Below are positions 43,135 through 53,241 of a stretch of DNA of 64,000 nucleotides, in pieces. The position numbers and the translations under genes are program-made. Position 1 is the stretch's first letter, and every line of letters starts with the position of its first letter. Under the pieces are notes generated by a model. The model was given only the letters and a program-made list of their open reading frames with translations, was not told the origin of the DNA and did not search any database. Origin of the DNA: Pseudomonas graminis (GTDB taxonomy: Bacteria; Pseudomonadota; Gammaproteobacteria; Pseudomonadales; Pseudomonadaceae). Location: contig NZ_MTSB01000012.1 in assembly GCF_002093745.1 (NCBI RefSeq), forward strand, positions 141,069 to 205,068, in the 5' to 3' direction.

Positions 43135-43743
43135 GTGATTGGACGTTTACGCGGCGCTATCGCCGAGAAGCAGCCTCCGCATCTGGTGCTGGATGTCAAC
43201 GGTGTCGGCTATGAGCTGGAAGTGCCGATGACCACGCTGTATCGGCTGCCGCATGTCGGTGAAACCGTGACGCTGTACACCCATCTGGTGGTGCGCGAAG
43301 ACGCGCACCTGCTCTATGGCTTCTACGAAAAGCGCGAGCGTGAGTTGTTCCGTGAGCTGATTCGTCTCAACGGCGTGGGGCCTAAACTGGCGCTGGCGCT
43401 GATGTCTGGCCTGGAAGTCGATGAGCTGGTACGTTGCGTTCAGGCTCAGGACACCTCGGCGTTGACGCGTATTCCGGGGGTGGGCAAGAAAACTGCCGAG
43501 CGTTTGCTGGTCGAGCTCAAAGACCGTTTCAAGGCCTGGGAGGCATTGCCCGGCACCTTTGCGCTGGTTTCCAGTGGGCCTAATCAGGCCGAACCCGTTG
43601 CGTCGGCCGAATCCGATGCGGTCAGCGCACTGATTTCGCTGGGTTACAAACCACAGGAGGCGAGCAAGGCTGTCTCCGCTATCAAGGAAAAAGATTTGAG
43701 CAGTGCAGATCTGATTCGTCGCGCGTTGAAGGGGATGGGTTAA
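43135..43743 (+). CDS. ruvA: Holliday junction helicase subunit RuvA
   Basis: A 202-residue protein that binds the four-way junction and loads RuvB. Start is GTG after AAAGGATCTG. Domains: N-terminal OB-fold ([31 protein letters not shown]), two helix-hairpin-helix motifs ([36 protein letters not shown]), and a C-terminal helical domain III ([20 protein letters not shown]). It abuts ruvB with no gap. Confidence 0.97.
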   Translation: MIGRLRGAIAEKQPPHLVLDVNGVGYELEVPMTTLYRLPHVGETVTLYTHLVVREDAHLLYGFYEKRERELFRELIRLNGVGPKLALALMSGLEVDELVRCVQAQDTSALTRIPGVGKKTAERLLVELKDRFKAWEALPGTFALVSSGPNQAEPVASAESDAVSALISLGYKPQEASKAVSAIKEKDLSSADLIRRALKGMG

Positions 43744-44805
43744 GTGATAGATGCCGACCGCCTGATAACCGCCGTTGGCGGCCGTGATCGTGATGAGCAG
43801 ATGGACCGCGCGATTCGTCCGCTGAGCCTCGCTGACTACATTGGCCAGCCCACTGTGCGCGAGCAGATGGAGTTGTTCATCCAGGCTGCCCGAGGCCGTA
43901 ACGAGGCGCTGGACCATACGCTGATCTTCGGCCCGCCCGGTCTGGGCAAGACCACTCTGGCCAATATCATCGCTCAGGAAATGGGCGTGTCGATCAAGAG
44001 TACGTCCGGCCCGGTGCTTGAACGGCCCGGTGATCTGGCGGCGATTCTGACCAACCTTGAACCCAATGACGTGCTGTTTATCGACGAAATCCATCGGTTA
44101 TCACCGATTGTCGAGGAAGTGCTGTACCCGGCGATGGAGGACTTTCAGCTCGACATCATGATCGGTGAAGGGCCTGCGGCACGTTCTATAAAGCTGGACC
44201 TGCCGCCCTTTACGCTGGTGGGCGCGACCACTCGCGCGGGCATGCTGACCAATCCTCTGCGTGACCGTTTCGGCATTGTTCAGCGTCTTGAGTTTTACAA
44301 TATCGCTGATCTCTCGACGATCGTGTCGCGTTCGGCCGGCATTCTGGGTCTGGTTATCGAGCCTCAGGGGGCTTTCGAAATTGCCAGGCGCGCGCGGGGC
44401 ACGCCGCGTATCGCCAACCGTCTTTTGCGTCGTGTGCGGGATTTCGCCGAAGTTCGTGGCAACGGGCAGATCACCCGGCAGACTGCCGACAAGGCGCTGA
44501 ACCTGCTGGATGTCGATGAACATGGCTTTGATCATCAGGACCGGCGCCTATTGCTGACCATGATCGAGAAGTTTGACGGTGGTCCGGTAGGCGTCGACAG
44601 CCTTGCAGCGGCCATCAGTGAAGAGCGTCACACAATTGAAGACGTGCTGGAGCCCTATTTGATCCAGCAAGGCTATATCATGCGCACACCTCGCGGTCGG
44701 GTGGTCACCCGCCATGCGTATCTGCATTTCGGGTTGAATATCCCTTCACGAATGGGTGAGATGCCGGCAGCAGGTGACTTTGTTGATGACGCCGTGGATT
44801 TATAG
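43744..44805 (+). CDS. ruvB: Holliday junction helicase ATPase RuvB
   Basis: A 353-residue AAA+ motor for branch migration. Walker [18 protein letters not shown], Walker [12 protein letters not shown], sensor 1 [10 protein letters not shown] with arginine finger region LRDRFG, and C-terminal winged helix ([17 protein letters not shown] ... [12 protein letters not shown]). GTG start directly after the ruvA stop; a second candidate start lies two codons on. Confidence 0.97.
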   Translation: MIDADRLITAVGGRDRDEQMDRAIRPLSLADYIGQPTVREQMELFIQAARGRNEALDHTLIFGPPGLGKTTLANIIAQEMGVSIKSTSGPVLERPGDLAAILTNLEPNDVLFIDEIHRLSPIVEEVLYPAMEDFQLDIMIGEGPAARSIKLDLPPFTLVGATTRAGMLTNPLRDRFGIVQRLEFYNIADLSTIVSRSAGILGLVIEPQGAFEIARRARGTPRIANRLLRRVRDFAEVRGNGQITRQTADKALNLLDVDEHGFDHQDRRLLLTMIEKFDGGPVGVDSLAAAISEERHTIEDVLEPYLIQQGYIMRTPRGRVVTRHAYLHFGLNIPSRMGEMPAAGDFVDDAVDL

Positions 44806-44938
44806 CAATGCGGTGCAATTTATTCCCGGTTCCTGTGGTCACATTGCCAGTCTCGCGGCCGATACCGGTAATAAGCTGTAAAACGTTGAAAAACAGTTGC
44901 CTGAGCCGATTGGCAACCTGAGGAGTAAGCACTAGAGT

Positions 44939-45406
44939 ATGCGCGCGCAAAACGGGGTTCAGTCGTTCGCACATCGCTGTCGCGTTTATTACGAGGACAC
45001 CGATGCTGGCGGCATCGTCTACTACGTCAATTATCTGAAATTCATGGAGCGGGCTCGTACCGAGCGGCTACGGGATCTGGGGTTTGCCCAGTCCGAACTG
45101 GCGCAGGAAAACCTTTTATTTGTCGTGCATTCCAGTGAGGCGCGTTATCACAAGCCGGCGCGGCTGGATGACGAGCTGCTTGTCAGTGCAGAAGTAACCG
45201 AATTGAACCGCGTCAGCCTGCGTTTTACACAGCAGATCAGGCGGGCGTCAGATGCAACGCTGCTCTGTGAAGGGCAGTTCCTGGTGGCGTGCGTACGCGC
45301 CGATAGTTTTAAACCCCGGGCCATTCCCGAAGCTCTGCGAGCGGCCTTTGCCGACCAGGGCGGCGCGGGCATACATTCAGAGCAGGAGATAAAGCGTGGA
45401 AGCTAA
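44939..45406 (+). CDS. ybgC: Tol-Pal-associated acyl-CoA thioesterase YbgC
   Basis: A 155-residue hot-dog thioesterase. The active-site Asp is in [28 protein letters not shown], the 4-hydroxybenzoyl-CoA thioesterase-like signature. In E. coli it acts on acyl-CoA or acyl-ACP linked to phospholipid synthesis. It is the first gene of the tol-pal cluster and overlaps tolQ by 11 bases. AACCTGAGGAG-type site lies upstream. Confidence 0.93.
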   Translation: MRAQNGVQSFAHRCRVYYEDTDAGGIVYYVNYLKFMERARTERLRDLGFAQSELAQENLLFVVHSSEARYHKPARLDDELLVSAEVTELNRVSLRFTQQIRRASDATLLCEGQFLVACVRADSFKPRAIPEALRAAFADQGGAGIHSEQEIKRGS

Positions 45407-46091
45407 CGTCGTCGACCATTCCTCCATGTGGAGTTTGGTCAGCAATGCCAGCATTGTTGTTCAGTTGGTCATGCTGATTCTGGTGGCCGCTTCGGTCACT
45501 TCGTGGATCGTGATTTTTCAGCGCAGCAACATGCTGCGTGCAGGTCGGCGCGCACTGGACAGCTTTGAAGAGCGCTTCTGGTCGGGTATCGACCTGTCCA
45601 AGCTGTACCGTCAGGCCGGCAGCAATCCTGATCCGGATTCGGGCGTCGAGCAGATCTTTCGTGCCGGTTTCAAGGAATTTTCCCGCCTGCGTCAGCAGTC
45701 CGGTGTCGATCCTGATGCGGTCATGGAAGGTGTGGCGCGTGCCATGCGTGTGGCAATCTCCCGCGAGGAAGAAAAACTCGAAGCCGGTTTGCCGTATCTG
45801 GCGACCGTGGGTTCCACCAGTCCGTATGTCGGCCTGTTCGGTACTGTCTGGGGCATCATGAACTCCTTCCGCGGTCTGGCGACCGCGCAGCAGGCGACCC
45901 TGGCCACTGTCGCGCCAGGCATTGCCGAAGCACTGATTGCAACGGCCATCGGTCTGTTTGCAGCCATCCCGGCCGTTATTGCCTACAACCGTTTCGCCGC
46001 GCGCAGTGAGACCTTGATCAGCCGTTACTACACGTTCGCTGACGAGTTCCAGGCCATCCTGCACCGTAAAGTGCATACCAGCGAAGAGTGA
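45396..46091 (+). CDS. tolQ: Tol-Pal system proton channel subunit TolQ
   Basis: A 231-residue inner-membrane protein of the ExbB/TolQ/MotA family, GTG start. Three membrane helices: about residues 16-40 ([23 protein letters not shown]), and two after residue 125 ([33 protein letters not shown]). With TolR it uses the proton gradient to drive TolA, keeping the outer membrane attached during division. Confidence 0.96.
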   Translation: MEANVVDHSSMWSLVSNASIVVQLVMLILVAASVTSWIVIFQRSNMLRAGRRALDSFEERFWSGIDLSKLYRQAGSNPDPDSGVEQIFRAGFKEFSRLRQQSGVDPDAVMEGVARAMRVAISREEEKLEAGLPYLATVGSTSPYVGLFGTVWGIMNSFRGLATAQQATLATVAPGIAEALIATAIGLFAAIPAVIAYNRFAARSETLISRYYTFADEFQAILHRKVHTSEE

Positions 46092-46105
46092 GCAGGTAAT
46101 TCCCC

Positions 46106-46570
46106 ATGGCTTTAATCGCTCGAGATCGTCGCAGAAAACGCAAGCCGGTCGCCGAAATGAACGTAGTGCCCTACATCGACGTGATGCTGGTGTTGCTCGT
46201 GATTTTCATGGTGACGGCTCCCATGATCAACCAGGGCGTGAAGGTCGATTTGCCCAAGGTCTCCAGCGAGGCTTTGCCGCAAGACAACAACAATCAGGTC
46301 CTGACCATTTCGATCAAGGCTGACAAGACCTATTACTGGAACCTTGGCAGCGAAGTCGATACCGACAAGCAGATGGACAAGGCAATGACCCTGCCGCAAC
46401 TGACCGCCGCCGTGACCAAGATCGTCGCCGCCGGTCGTGACGCAGGCAAGCAGACGCAGGTTTTCATTCGTGGTGACAAGACCGTCGATTACGGCTCGGT
46501 CATGGGCACGATGGGCGGGCTGCAGAAGGCTGGGGTCGGGAATGTTGGCTTGATTACCGAGGCACCCTGA
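46106..46570 (+). CDS. tolR: Tol-Pal system protein TolR
   Basis: A 154-residue ExbD/TolR protein. One N-terminal membrane helix contains the essential Asp in VVPYIDVMLVLLVIFMVTAP; the rest is periplasmic with the conserved C-terminal MGTMGGLQKAGVGNVGLITE. Its stop overlaps the tolA ATG by one base. Confidence 0.96.
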   Translation: MALIARDRRRKRKPVAEMNVVPYIDVMLVLLVIFMVTAPMINQGVKVDLPKVSSEALPQDNNNQVLTISIKADKTYYWNLGSEVDTDKQMDKAMTLPQLTAAVTKIVAAGRDAGKQTQVFIRGDKTVDYGSVMGTMGGLQKAGVGNVGLITEAP

Positions 46571-47664
46571 TGCAGCCGATTCGAGAGCCGTCCGCCTCGG
46601 AAAGCTACTTCTGGCCCAGTGTCTGGGCCGTGGCATTGCACATTCTGATTTTCGGCATGCTGTTCGTCAGTTTTGCCATGACTCCGGATTTGCCCGAAGC
46701 CAAGCCTATCGTTCAGGCAACGCTCTATCAGCTCAAGTCCAAGAGCCAGGCCACTACCCAGACCAACCAGAAGATTGCCGGTGAGGCGAAGAAAACCGCT
46801 GCGCGACAAACTGAAGTCGAACAGCTGGAACAGAAAAAGATCGAGCAGTTGAAGCAGGACGCTGTAAAAGCTGCGGAACAAAAGAAAGAAGAGTCGGCTC
46901 AAAAAGCCGAAGAGCAGAAAGCAGCCGACGAAGCCAAGAAGGCCGAGCAGAAAGCGGAGGAAGCCAAAAAGGCTGACGATGCCAAGAAAGCCGACGAAGC
47001 CAAGAAGGTCGCTGATGCCAAAAAGGCTGAAGATAAGCAACTGGCTGACATAGCCAAGAAGAAGGCTGAAGACGAGGCGAAGAAAAAAGCCGAAGAAGAC
47101 GCCAAGAAAGCCGCCGCCGAGGAAGCCAAGAAACAGGCTGCTGATGAGGCCAAGAAAAAGGCCGCAGAAGACGCCAAGAAGAAAGCTGCCGAGGACGCGA
47201 AGAAAAAGGCTGCCGAAGACGCCAAGAAGAAAGCCGCTGCCGACTCCGCCAAGAAGGCGCAGGAAGCCGCTCGCAAATCCGCTGAAGACAAGAAGGCGCA
47301 GGCACTGGCCGATTTGCTGTCCGACAAACCGGAACGGCAACAGGCTCTGGCTGATGAGCGTGGCGATGAAACGGCTGGCAGTTTCGATGACCTGATTCGT
47401 GTTCGAGCGTCTGAAGGTTGGAGTCGTCCTCCTTCGGCACGTAACAACATGTCGGTAACGTTGCAGATAGGCATGTTGCCGGACGGTACGATTGCGTCGG
47501 TATCGATTGCAAAGTCCAGTGGTGACGGACCGTTCGACAGCTCTGCGGTTGCAGCGGTGAAGAACATTGGACGTTTGACAGAAATGCAGGGTCTGAAGCC
47601 GGCTGACTTCGCTCCCTATCGTTCATTCAAGATGACATTCACACCTGGAGATCTAGCCTTGTGA
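46570..47664 (+). CDS. tolA: Cell-envelope integrity protein TolA
   Basis: A 364-residue protein: domain I membrane anchor ([20 protein letters not shown]), domain II long helical region of Ala/Lys/Glu (residues about 60-255) that spans the periplasm, and domain III C-terminal globular part ([49 protein letters not shown]) that binds TolB/Pal and phages or colicins. A near-exact 24-bp repeat encoding AEDAKKKA occurs three times at 47161-47232. Overlaps tolB by 4 bases. Confidence 0.95.
   Translation: MQPIREPSASESYFWPSVWAVALHILIFGMLFVSFAMTPDLPEAKPIVQATLYQLKSKSQATTQTNQKIAGEAKKTAARQTEVEQLEQKKIEQLKQDAVKAAEQKKEESAQKAEEQKAADEAKKAEQKAEEAKKADDAKKADEAKKVADAKKAEDKQLADIAKKKAEDEAKKKAEEDAKKAAAEEAKKQAADEAKKKAAEDAKKKAAEDAKKKAAEDAKKKAAADSAKKAQEAARKSAEDKKAQALADLLSDKPERQQALADERGDETAGSFDDLIRVRASEGWSRPPSARNNMSVTLQIGMLPDGTIASVSIAKSSGDGPFDSSAVAAVKNIGRLTEMQGLKPADFAPYRSFKMTFTPGDLAL
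47161..47244 (+). repeat. 24-bp tandem repeats in tolA domain II
   Basis: Three consecutive units encoding A-A/E-D-A-K-K-K-A, 24 bases each, starting near 47161, 47185 and 47209, with few differences. The repeats can lengthen or shorten the helix without frame loss. Confidence 0.7.
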
Positions 47665-48962
47665 TCAACCTTTTTCGAGGACTGCTCGTCGTTCTCTGTT
47701 TCGCGTCAGGAATAGTGGCGGCAGAAGAAAAGAACATTCTGGTCACCAGTGGCAGTGACCGCGCGGCTCCAATCGCGGTTGTGCCATTTGGCTGGCAGGG
47801 CGGCAGCGTGCTGCCGGAAGACATGGCAGAGATCGTGAGCAACGACCTGCGCAACTCAGGCTACTACGCGCCGATTCCCAAGCAGAACATGATCAGCTTG
47901 CCGACCCAGGCCAGCGAAGTCATTTTCCGTGACTGGAAAGCGCTGGGCGCCCAATACGTCATGGTCGGCAACATCACGCCGGCTGGCGGACGTCTGCAGA
48001 TTCAGTACGCGTTGTTCAACGTGGCGACCGAACAGCAGGTGCTGACCGGCAACGTATCCGGTACCAACGACCAGTTGCGCGACATGGCGCATTACATCGC
48101 CGACCAGTCGTTCGAGAAGCTCACCGGTATCAAAGGTGCGTTTTCGACCCGGATGCTGTACGTGACGGCCGAACGCTTTTCGGAGAACAACACGCGTTAC
48201 ACCCTGCAGCGTTCGGATTACGACGGTGCTCGTGCGGTGACGCTGTTGCAATCCCGCGAGCCGATCCTGTCGCCGCGTTTTGCGCCTGACGGCAAGCGTA
48301 TCGCCTATGTGTCGTTCGAACAGAAGCGTCCGCGCATCTTCGTTCAGCATATCGATACGGGTCGTCGCGAGCAGATCACCAACTTCGAAGGCTTGAACGG
48401 CGCGCCTGCATGGTCCCCGGATGGCAACAAGCTGGCCTTTGTTCTGTCCAAGGACGGCAACCCGGAAATCTACGTCATCAACCTGGCGTCGCGTCAATTG
48501 AGTCGTGTCACCAACGATTCTGCAATTGATACCGAACCTTTCTTCGGAAAGGACGGGTCTACGCTATACTTCACGTCGGACCGTGGCGGCAAGCCACAGA
48601 TCTACAAGACGAATATCAATGGCGGCGGTGCCGAACGTGTAACGTTCGTGGGTAACTACAATGCCAACCCGAAATTGTCAGCCGATGAAAAGACGCTGGT
48701 AATGATTCACAGGCAGGACGGCTTCACTAATTTCAAGGTAGCAGTGCAGGATTTGGCCCGCGGTAGCGTAAAAATCCTCACAGATAGCAACCTTGATGAG
48801 TCGCCTACTGTTGCGCCCAATGGCACCATGGTAATCTACGCCACCCGCCAGCAGGGCCGGGGAGTCTTGATGCTCGTGTCCATTAACGGACGCGTAAGGC
48901 TCCCGCTTCCTACCGCTCAAGGCGAAGTCAGAGAACCTTCCTGGTCCCCTTACCTGAACTGA
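47661..48962 (+). CDS. tolB: Tol-Pal system translocation protein TolB
   Basis: A 433-residue periplasmic protein with a signal peptide ([18 protein letters not shown]) and GTG start overlapping the tolA stop. The N-terminal domain (residues 25-150) is followed by a six-bladed beta-propeller with repeated [10 protein letters not shown] / [14 protein letters not shown] strands ([34 protein letters not shown]). It links TolA with Pal. Confidence 0.96.
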   Translation: MINLFRGLLVVLCFASGIVAAEEKNILVTSGSDRAAPIAVVPFGWQGGSVLPEDMAEIVSNDLRNSGYYAPIPKQNMISLPTQASEVIFRDWKALGAQYVMVGNITPAGGRLQIQYALFNVATEQQVLTGNVSGTNDQLRDMAHYIADQSFEKLTGIKGAFSTRMLYVTAERFSENNTRYTLQRSDYDGARAVTLLQSREPILSPRFAPDGKRIAYVSFEQKRPRIFVQHIDTGRREQITNFEGLNGAPAWSPDGNKLAFVLSKDGNPEIYVINLASRQLSRVTNDSAIDTEPFFGKDGSTLYFTSDRGGKPQIYKTNINGGGAERVTFVGNYNANPKLSADEKTLVMIHRQDGFTNFKVAVQDLARGSVKILTDSNLDESPTVAPNGTMVIYATRQQGRGVLMLVSINGRVRLPLPTAQGEVREPSWSPYLN

Positions 48963-49014
48963 CGCGGCGCTACACGTTTTGCTTAACACACTGGGGTTCA
49001 TTAGGAGTTTCAAG

Positions 49015-49518
49015 ATGGAAATGCTGAAGTTTGGTAAATTTGCTGCGCTGGCTCTGGCCATGGCTGTAGCTGTAGGTTGCTCGTCCAAGGGCGGCGACAA
49101 CGCCGGCGCTGGCGGTGCTGCTGTTGATCCTAACGCTGGTTACGGCGCTAACTCTGGTGCCGTTGACGGTTCCCTGAGCGAAGAAGCTGCTCTGCGCGCA
49201 ATCACCACCTTCTACTTCGAATACGACAGTTCGGACCTGAAGCCAGAAGCCATGCGCGCTCTGGACGTTCACGCCAAAGACCTGAAAGCTAACGGCGCTC
49301 GCGTTGTTCTGGAAGGCAACACCGACGAACGTGGTACTCGTGAGTACAACATGGCACTGGGCGAGCGTCGTGCGAAAGCCGTTCAGCGCTACCTGGTTCT
49401 GCAAGGTGTTTCCCCAGCTCAGCTGGAACTGGTTTCCTACGGCGAAGAGCGTCCAGTTGCTACCGGCAACGACGAGCAGTCGTGGGCTCAGAACCGTCGC
49501 GTCGAACTGCGTAAGTAA
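49015..49518 (+). CDS. pal: Peptidoglycan-associated lipoprotein Pal (OprL)
   Basis: A 167-residue outer-membrane lipoprotein, known as OprL in Pseudomonas. Lipobox AVAVGC with Cys at residue 22; OmpA-like domain ([13 protein letters not shown] [48 protein letters not shown]) binds peptidoglycan. The ATG at 49015 is 6 bases behind TTAGGAGTT; an in-frame start upstream is rejected. Six bases separate it from cpoB. Confidence 0.96.
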   Translation: MEMLKFGKFAALALAMAVAVGCSSKGGDNAGAGGAAVDPNAGYGANSGAVDGSLSEEAALRAITTFYFEYDSSDLKPEAMRALDVHAKDLKANGARVVLEGNTDERGTREYNMALGERRAKAVQRYLVLQGVSPAQLELVSYGEERPVATGNDEQSWAQNRRVELRK

Positions 49519-49524
49519 TTTGAC

Positions 49525-50340
49525 ATGCGAACGTGCCGACGTGCTCTAACCGTTTTGGCCCTCACTCTTCCGCTTTCAGCGATGGGTGCGGCACCTGTGG
49601 TCGATAATAATTCTGGCTCTGGCAGCAGCAGTTATCCGCCAGCGGGTTATGGCACGTCCGGCGCCTACGCCGGGGGAGGGGTTACGGCCCCTGCCTCGGC
49701 GCAAGGTCAGCTGTTCATGCAGTTGCAGCAAATGCAGGACGAAATCGCGCGTTTGCGCGGTGTTGTCGAGGTTCAGCAAAACGATATCCAGCGCATGAAG
49801 CAGGAAGCTCTGGAGCGTTATCAGGAACTCGATCAACGCATAGCCAGTGGCGCTGCCGCTCCGGCTACCAATAATTCTCAACCTTCTGGTGGCGCTATCG
49901 ACGCCAGTGGGACGCCTTCGGCCTCAGCGGCCCAGGCACCGGCAGCAGGCACCGAGCCTCCTGACCCGGCGAAGGAAAAGCTTTATTACGAAGCGGCCTT
50001 CGATTTGATCAAAGCGAAGGACTTCGATAAAGCCAGTCAGGCGTTTACCGCGTTCCTGCGTAAATACCCGAACAGCTCTTATGCGGGCAATGCCCAGTAT
50101 TGGCTGGGCGAAGTCAACCTGGCCAAGGGCGACCTTCAGGGTGCCGGTCAGGCGTTTGCCAAAGTCAGCCAGCAGTACCCGAAGCATGCCAAGGTGCCTG
50201 ATTCGCTGTACAAACTGGCAGATGTCGAGCGTCGTCTGGGTCATAACGACAAGGTAAAAGGTATTTTGCAGCAGGTCGTGGCCCAATATCCGGGTACGTC
50301 GGCTGCACAATTGGCGCAACGAGACCTCCAGCGTCTTTGA
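49525..50340 (+). CDS. cpoB: Cell division coordinator CpoB (YbgF)
   Basis: A 271-residue periplasmic protein: signal peptide (RRALTVLALTLPLSAMGA), N-terminal coiled coil (FMQLQQMQDEIARLRGVVEVQQNDIQRMKQEALERYQELDQRI) for trimerisation, a Ser/Ala/Pro linker, and a C-terminal TPR domain (KLYYEAAFDLIKAKDFDKASQAFTAFLRKYPNS, YWLGEVNLAKGD). It ties Tol function to peptidoglycan synthesis at division. Last gene of the tol cluster; a terminator follows. Confidence 0.93.
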   Translation: MRTCRRALTVLALTLPLSAMGAAPVVDNNSGSGSSSYPPAGYGTSGAYAGGGVTAPASAQGQLFMQLQQMQDEIARLRGVVEVQQNDIQRMKQEALERYQELDQRIASGAAAPATNNSQPSGGAIDASGTPSASAAQAPAAGTEPPDPAKEKLYYEAAFDLIKAKDFDKASQAFTAFLRKYPNSSYAGNAQYWLGEVNLAKGDLQGAGQAFAKVSQQYPKHAKVPDSLYKLADVERRLGHNDKVKGILQQVVAQYPGTSAAQLAQRDLQRL

Positions 50341-50360
50341 TGCCCTGACCCGCTGATCAA

Positions 50361-50387
50361 GAAAGCCGCGCCAGTCGCGGCTTTTTT
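50361..50387 (+). terminator. Terminator of the tol-pal-cpoB cluster
   Basis: GCCGCG (50365-50370), loop CCAGT, CGCGGC (50376-50381), then six T (50382-50387). Confidence 0.88.
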
Positions 50388-50511
50388 CGTTAGAATCTCG
50401 CCCCCGAAATTCCGGTACACCCTACGCTTTTCCGGATTCTGCGATTGCAGGGTCCCTTGAAGTGCCTGACGGAGGCGGACGGCCTGTTTAGCTGTTACGC
50501 CCGTGGCTGAT

Positions 50512-51159
50512 ATGCAAGACACATTACGCATCACCGAAATCTTTCACTCGTTGCAGGGTGAAACCCGTACGGCTGGCCTGCCCACCGTGTTTGTCCGACT
50601 GACCGGCTGCCCGTTGCGCTGTCAGTATTGCGACAGTGCTTACGCGTTCAGCGGTGGCGCCCTCCAGACGCTGGATGACATCCTCGGGCAAGTCGCGTCC
50701 TACCGTCCCCGCTATGTCTGTGTGACCGGCGGTGAGCCGCTTGCCCAGCCCAATGCGATTCCATTGCTCAAGCGTCTTTGTGATGCGGGTTACGAGGTGT
50801 CGCTGGAAACCAGCGGCGCGCTGGATATCTCTGCTGTGGACCCTCGTGTCAGTCGCGTCGTAGACCTCAAGACCCCCGGGTCGAAGGAAGTCGCACGTAA
50901 CCGCTACGAGAACATGGAGCTGCTGACGTCGAACGATCAGGTCAAGTTCGTGATTTGCTCGCGGGAGGACTACGACTGGGCTGTTTCCAAGCTGATCCAG
51001 TACGGGCTGGACCGTCGCGCGGGCGAGGTGCTGTTTTCGGCCAGCCATCACGAACTCAAGGGTCGTGATCTGGCGGACTGGATCGTCGCGGATAATCTGC
51101 CGGTACGCCTGCAGATGCAGTTGCATAAAATTCTTTGGGATGACGAGCCGGGGCGCTGA
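50512..51159 (+). CDS. queE: 7-carboxy-7-deazaguanine synthase QueE
   Basis: A 215-residue radical SAM enzyme that contracts the ring of carboxytetrahydropterin to make CDG, the second deazapurine intermediate on the queuosine path. The cluster motif is C-x3-C-x2-C (CPLRCQYC), and the N-terminal [18 protein letters not shown] is typical of QueE. The ATG at 50512 is preferred over an in-frame GTG at 50503 for length. The queC gene follows after one base. Confidence 0.94.
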   Translation: MQDTLRITEIFHSLQGETRTAGLPTVFVRLTGCPLRCQYCDSAYAFSGGALQTLDDILGQVASYRPRYVCVTGGEPLAQPNAIPLLKRLCDAGYEVSLETSGALDISAVDPRVSRVVDLKTPGSKEVARNRYENMELLTSNDQVKFVICSREDYDWAVSKLIQYGLDRRAGEVLFSASHHELKGRDLADWIVADNLPVRLQMQLHKILWDDEPGR

Positions 51160-51160
51160 A

Positions 51161-51850
51161 ATGACTGAATTGACCATGAATAAAAAAAGAGCGGTGATCC
51201 TGTTGTCCGGTGGCCTGGACTCCGCCACGGTCGTTGCGATGGCTCGTGCTGAAGGTTACGTCTGCTACACCATGAGCTTCGACTACGGCCAGCGTCATCG
51301 CGCCGAGCTGGACGCCGCTGCGCGCGTTGCACGCGATCTGGGGGCGGTCGAACACAAGGTCATTGGCCTGAACCTCAATGGCATTGGCGGCTCGGCGTTG
51401 ACCGACAGCTCTATCGCGGTGCCTGAGTCTCCATCCGAAGGGATTCCGGTAACTTACGTGCCGGCGCGCAATACCGTATTTCTCTCGCTGGCCCTGGGTT
51501 GGGCAGAGGTGCTGGGCGCGCGGGATATCTTCATCGGCGTCAATGCCGTGGACTATTCGGGCTACCCGGATTGCCGTCCCGAGTTCGTCGAGTCTTTCGA
51601 GCGTATGGCGAACCTGGCCACCAAGGCCGGTGTGGAAGGGCAGGGCTTCACCATCAGGGCTCCGCTGCAGAACCTGAGCAAGTCGGACATCGTCAAGGCA
51701 GGTAGCGCTTTGGGTGTGGATTACTCGCTGACGGTGTCCTGCTATCAGGCCGATGATCAAGGCCGTGCGTGCGGTAAATGCGACAGTTGCCGCTTGCGCG
51801 CAGAAGGCTTTGCGGCTGCCGGAATGGCCGACCCGACACGTTATTTTTAA
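51161..51850 (+). CDS. queC: 7-cyano-7-deazaguanine synthase QueC
   Basis: A 229-residue ATP-dependent ligase that converts CDG to preQ0. PP-loop motif [12 protein letters not shown] near the N terminus; four-cysteine zinc site near the C terminus ([22 protein letters not shown]). Start at ATG 51161; a second ATG 15 bases on (MNKKRAVIL) is equally likely. A tRNA-Lys gene follows. Confidence 0.94.
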   Translation: MTELTMNKKRAVILLSGGLDSATVVAMARAEGYVCYTMSFDYGQRHRAELDAAARVARDLGAVEHKVIGLNLNGIGGSALTDSSIAVPESPSEGIPVTYVPARNTVFLSLALGWAEVLGARDIFIGVNAVDYSGYPDCRPEFVESFERMANLATKAGVEGQGFTIRAPLQNLSKSDIVKAGSALGVDYSLTVSCYQADDQGRACGKCDSCRLRAEGFAAAGMADPTRYF

Positions 51851-51868
51851 AGTTTTTCAAAATAGGTG

Positions 51869-51896
51869 TTGAATTACTGATAAAAATCAGTAATAT
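51869..51896 (+). promoter_or_regulatory. tRNA-Lys promoter overlapping a 22-bp palindrome
   Basis: TTGAAT (51869-51874), 16-base spacer, TAATAT (51891-51896), then ACGCGCC. The perfect inverted repeat ATTACTGAT-AAAA-ATCAGTAAT (51873-51894) fills the spacer and touches both boxes, so it may be an operator or a transcription end for queC. Confidence 0.65.
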
Positions 51897-51913
51897 ACGC
51901 GCCACACAACAGA

Positions 51914-51989
51914 GGGTCGTTAGCTCAGTTGGTAGAGCAGTTGGCTTTTAACCAATTGGTCGTAGGTTCGAATCCCACACGACCCACCA
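51914..51989 (+). tRNA. tRNA-Lys (TTT)
   Basis: A 76-base tRNA with GGGTCGT acceptor arm, anticodon loop CTTTTAA (anticodon TTT), TTCGAAT T-loop and encoded CCA. Confidence 0.97.
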
Positions 51990-52099
51990 TTTCGAAAATC
52001 TGGAAGGCCCATGAAAATGCGGATTTCCAGGTTTTTTTTTGCCTGTCTTTCGGGTGTAAACTTGTTCCTTGCGCTCTGGCGCCTTCAGGTCCCGCGAAC

Positions 52100-53158
52100 A
52101 TGACACAGATTTCCGAACGTTTTCTGGTGCAGGCTCATCTCGACGCCAAGCAGCCCAAAGCTTTGAGCCCCGATGAGCAGGCGCATTTTCGCGCCGAAAT
52201 TGCGGCTGAGCTGAAGAAGCAGGACGCGGTCATGGTCGCTCACTATTATTGCGACCCGGAAATTCAGGCGCTGGCCGAAGAAACGGGCGGCTGCGTGGCG
52301 GACTCTCTGGAAATGGCCCGTTTCAGCAACAGCCACTCAGCCAGCACCGTGCTGGTGGCCGGGGTGCGTTTCATGGGCGAGACGGCCAAGATTCTCAACC
52401 CGGAAAAGCGCGTGTTCATGCCGACGCTGGAAGCCACCTGTTCGCTCGACGTGGGCTGTCCGGTCGATGAGTTTTCCGCGTTTTGCGATCAGCACCCGGA
52501 GCGCACCGTTGTGGTCTACGCCAACACATCGGCGGCAGTCAAAGCCCGTGCCGACTGGGTAGTGACTTCCGGTTGCGCACTGGAGATCGTTGAAAGCCTG
52601 ATGGACAACGGCGAGAAGATCATCTGGGCTCCCGACAAGCATCTTGGGCGCTATATTCAGCGTGAAACCGGTGCCGACATGTTGCTGTGGGACGGTGCCT
52701 GCATTGTTCACGAGGAATTCAAATCCAAGCAGCTTGAAGACATGAAAGCCTTGTACCCCGAGGCTGCCATTCTGGTTCACCCGGAGTCGCCCGAAGCCGT
52801 GATCGAGCTGGCTGACGTGGTCGGCTCCACCAGTCAGATGATTGCCGCCGCACAGCGATTGCCTAACAAGATGTTCATTGTCGCGACCGACCGGGGCATT
52901 TTCTACAAGATGCAGCAGTTGTGTCCTGACAAGATCTTCATCGAGGCCCCTACGGCCGGTAATGGCGCGGCATGCCGTAGCTGCGCGCATTGCCCGTGGA
53001 TGGCGATGAACACGCTTGAGCGCACCTTGCAGTGCCTGCGTGAAGGCACTCATGAGATAGTCGTTGACCCCGCGCTGATCCCTAACGCGGTTCGTCCGCT
53101 GCAGCGCATGCTGGATTTCACCCAGGCGGCGCGTATCAGGCAGGCCGGTAACGCCTGA
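52100..53158 (+). CDS. nadA: Quinolinate synthase NadA
   Basis: A 352-residue [4Fe-4S] enzyme condensing iminoaspartate and dihydroxyacetone phosphate to quinolinate in NAD synthesis. Family marks: [35 protein letters not shown], and the cysteine pair [15 protein letters not shown] near the C terminus. Three cluster cysteines are present (in LDVGC/TSGC/CAHC contexts). The ATG is chosen at MTQISERF; the longer frame would run through the tRNA-Lys gene. Confidence 0.96.
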   Translation: MTQISERFLVQAHLDAKQPKALSPDEQAHFRAEIAAELKKQDAVMVAHYYCDPEIQALAEETGGCVADSLEMARFSNSHSASTVLVAGVRFMGETAKILNPEKRVFMPTLEATCSLDVGCPVDEFSAFCDQHPERTVVVYANTSAAVKARADWVVTSGCALEIVESLMDNGEKIIWAPDKHLGRYIQRETGADMLLWDGACIVHEEFKSKQLEDMKALYPEAAILVHPESPEAVIELADVVGSTSQMIAAAQRLPNKMFIVATDRGIFYKMQQLCPDKIFIEAPTAGNGAACRSCAHCPWMAMNTLERTLQCLREGTHEIVVDPALIPNAVRPLQRMLDFTQAARIRQAGNA

Positions 53159-53162
53159 CAGC

Positions 53163-53192
53163 AAAAAGCCCGACGGCAGGGGCGGGCTTTTT
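53163..53192. terminator. Bidirectional terminator between nadA and bepA-like gene
   Basis: AAAAAGCCCG (53163-53172) pairs with CGGGCTTTTT (53183-53192); it serves both convergent genes. Confidence 0.82.
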
Positions 53193-53241
53193 GATTTCCG
53201 GACCGGCTCGCCGTGACGTGACGTCGGGTGGGCGGGCCTGA

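Noticed and set aside
50388..50511. preQ1 riboswitch ahead of queE
   Set aside because: A short CACCCTA stretch is there, but the stem and A-rich tail of the preQ1-I fold are not.
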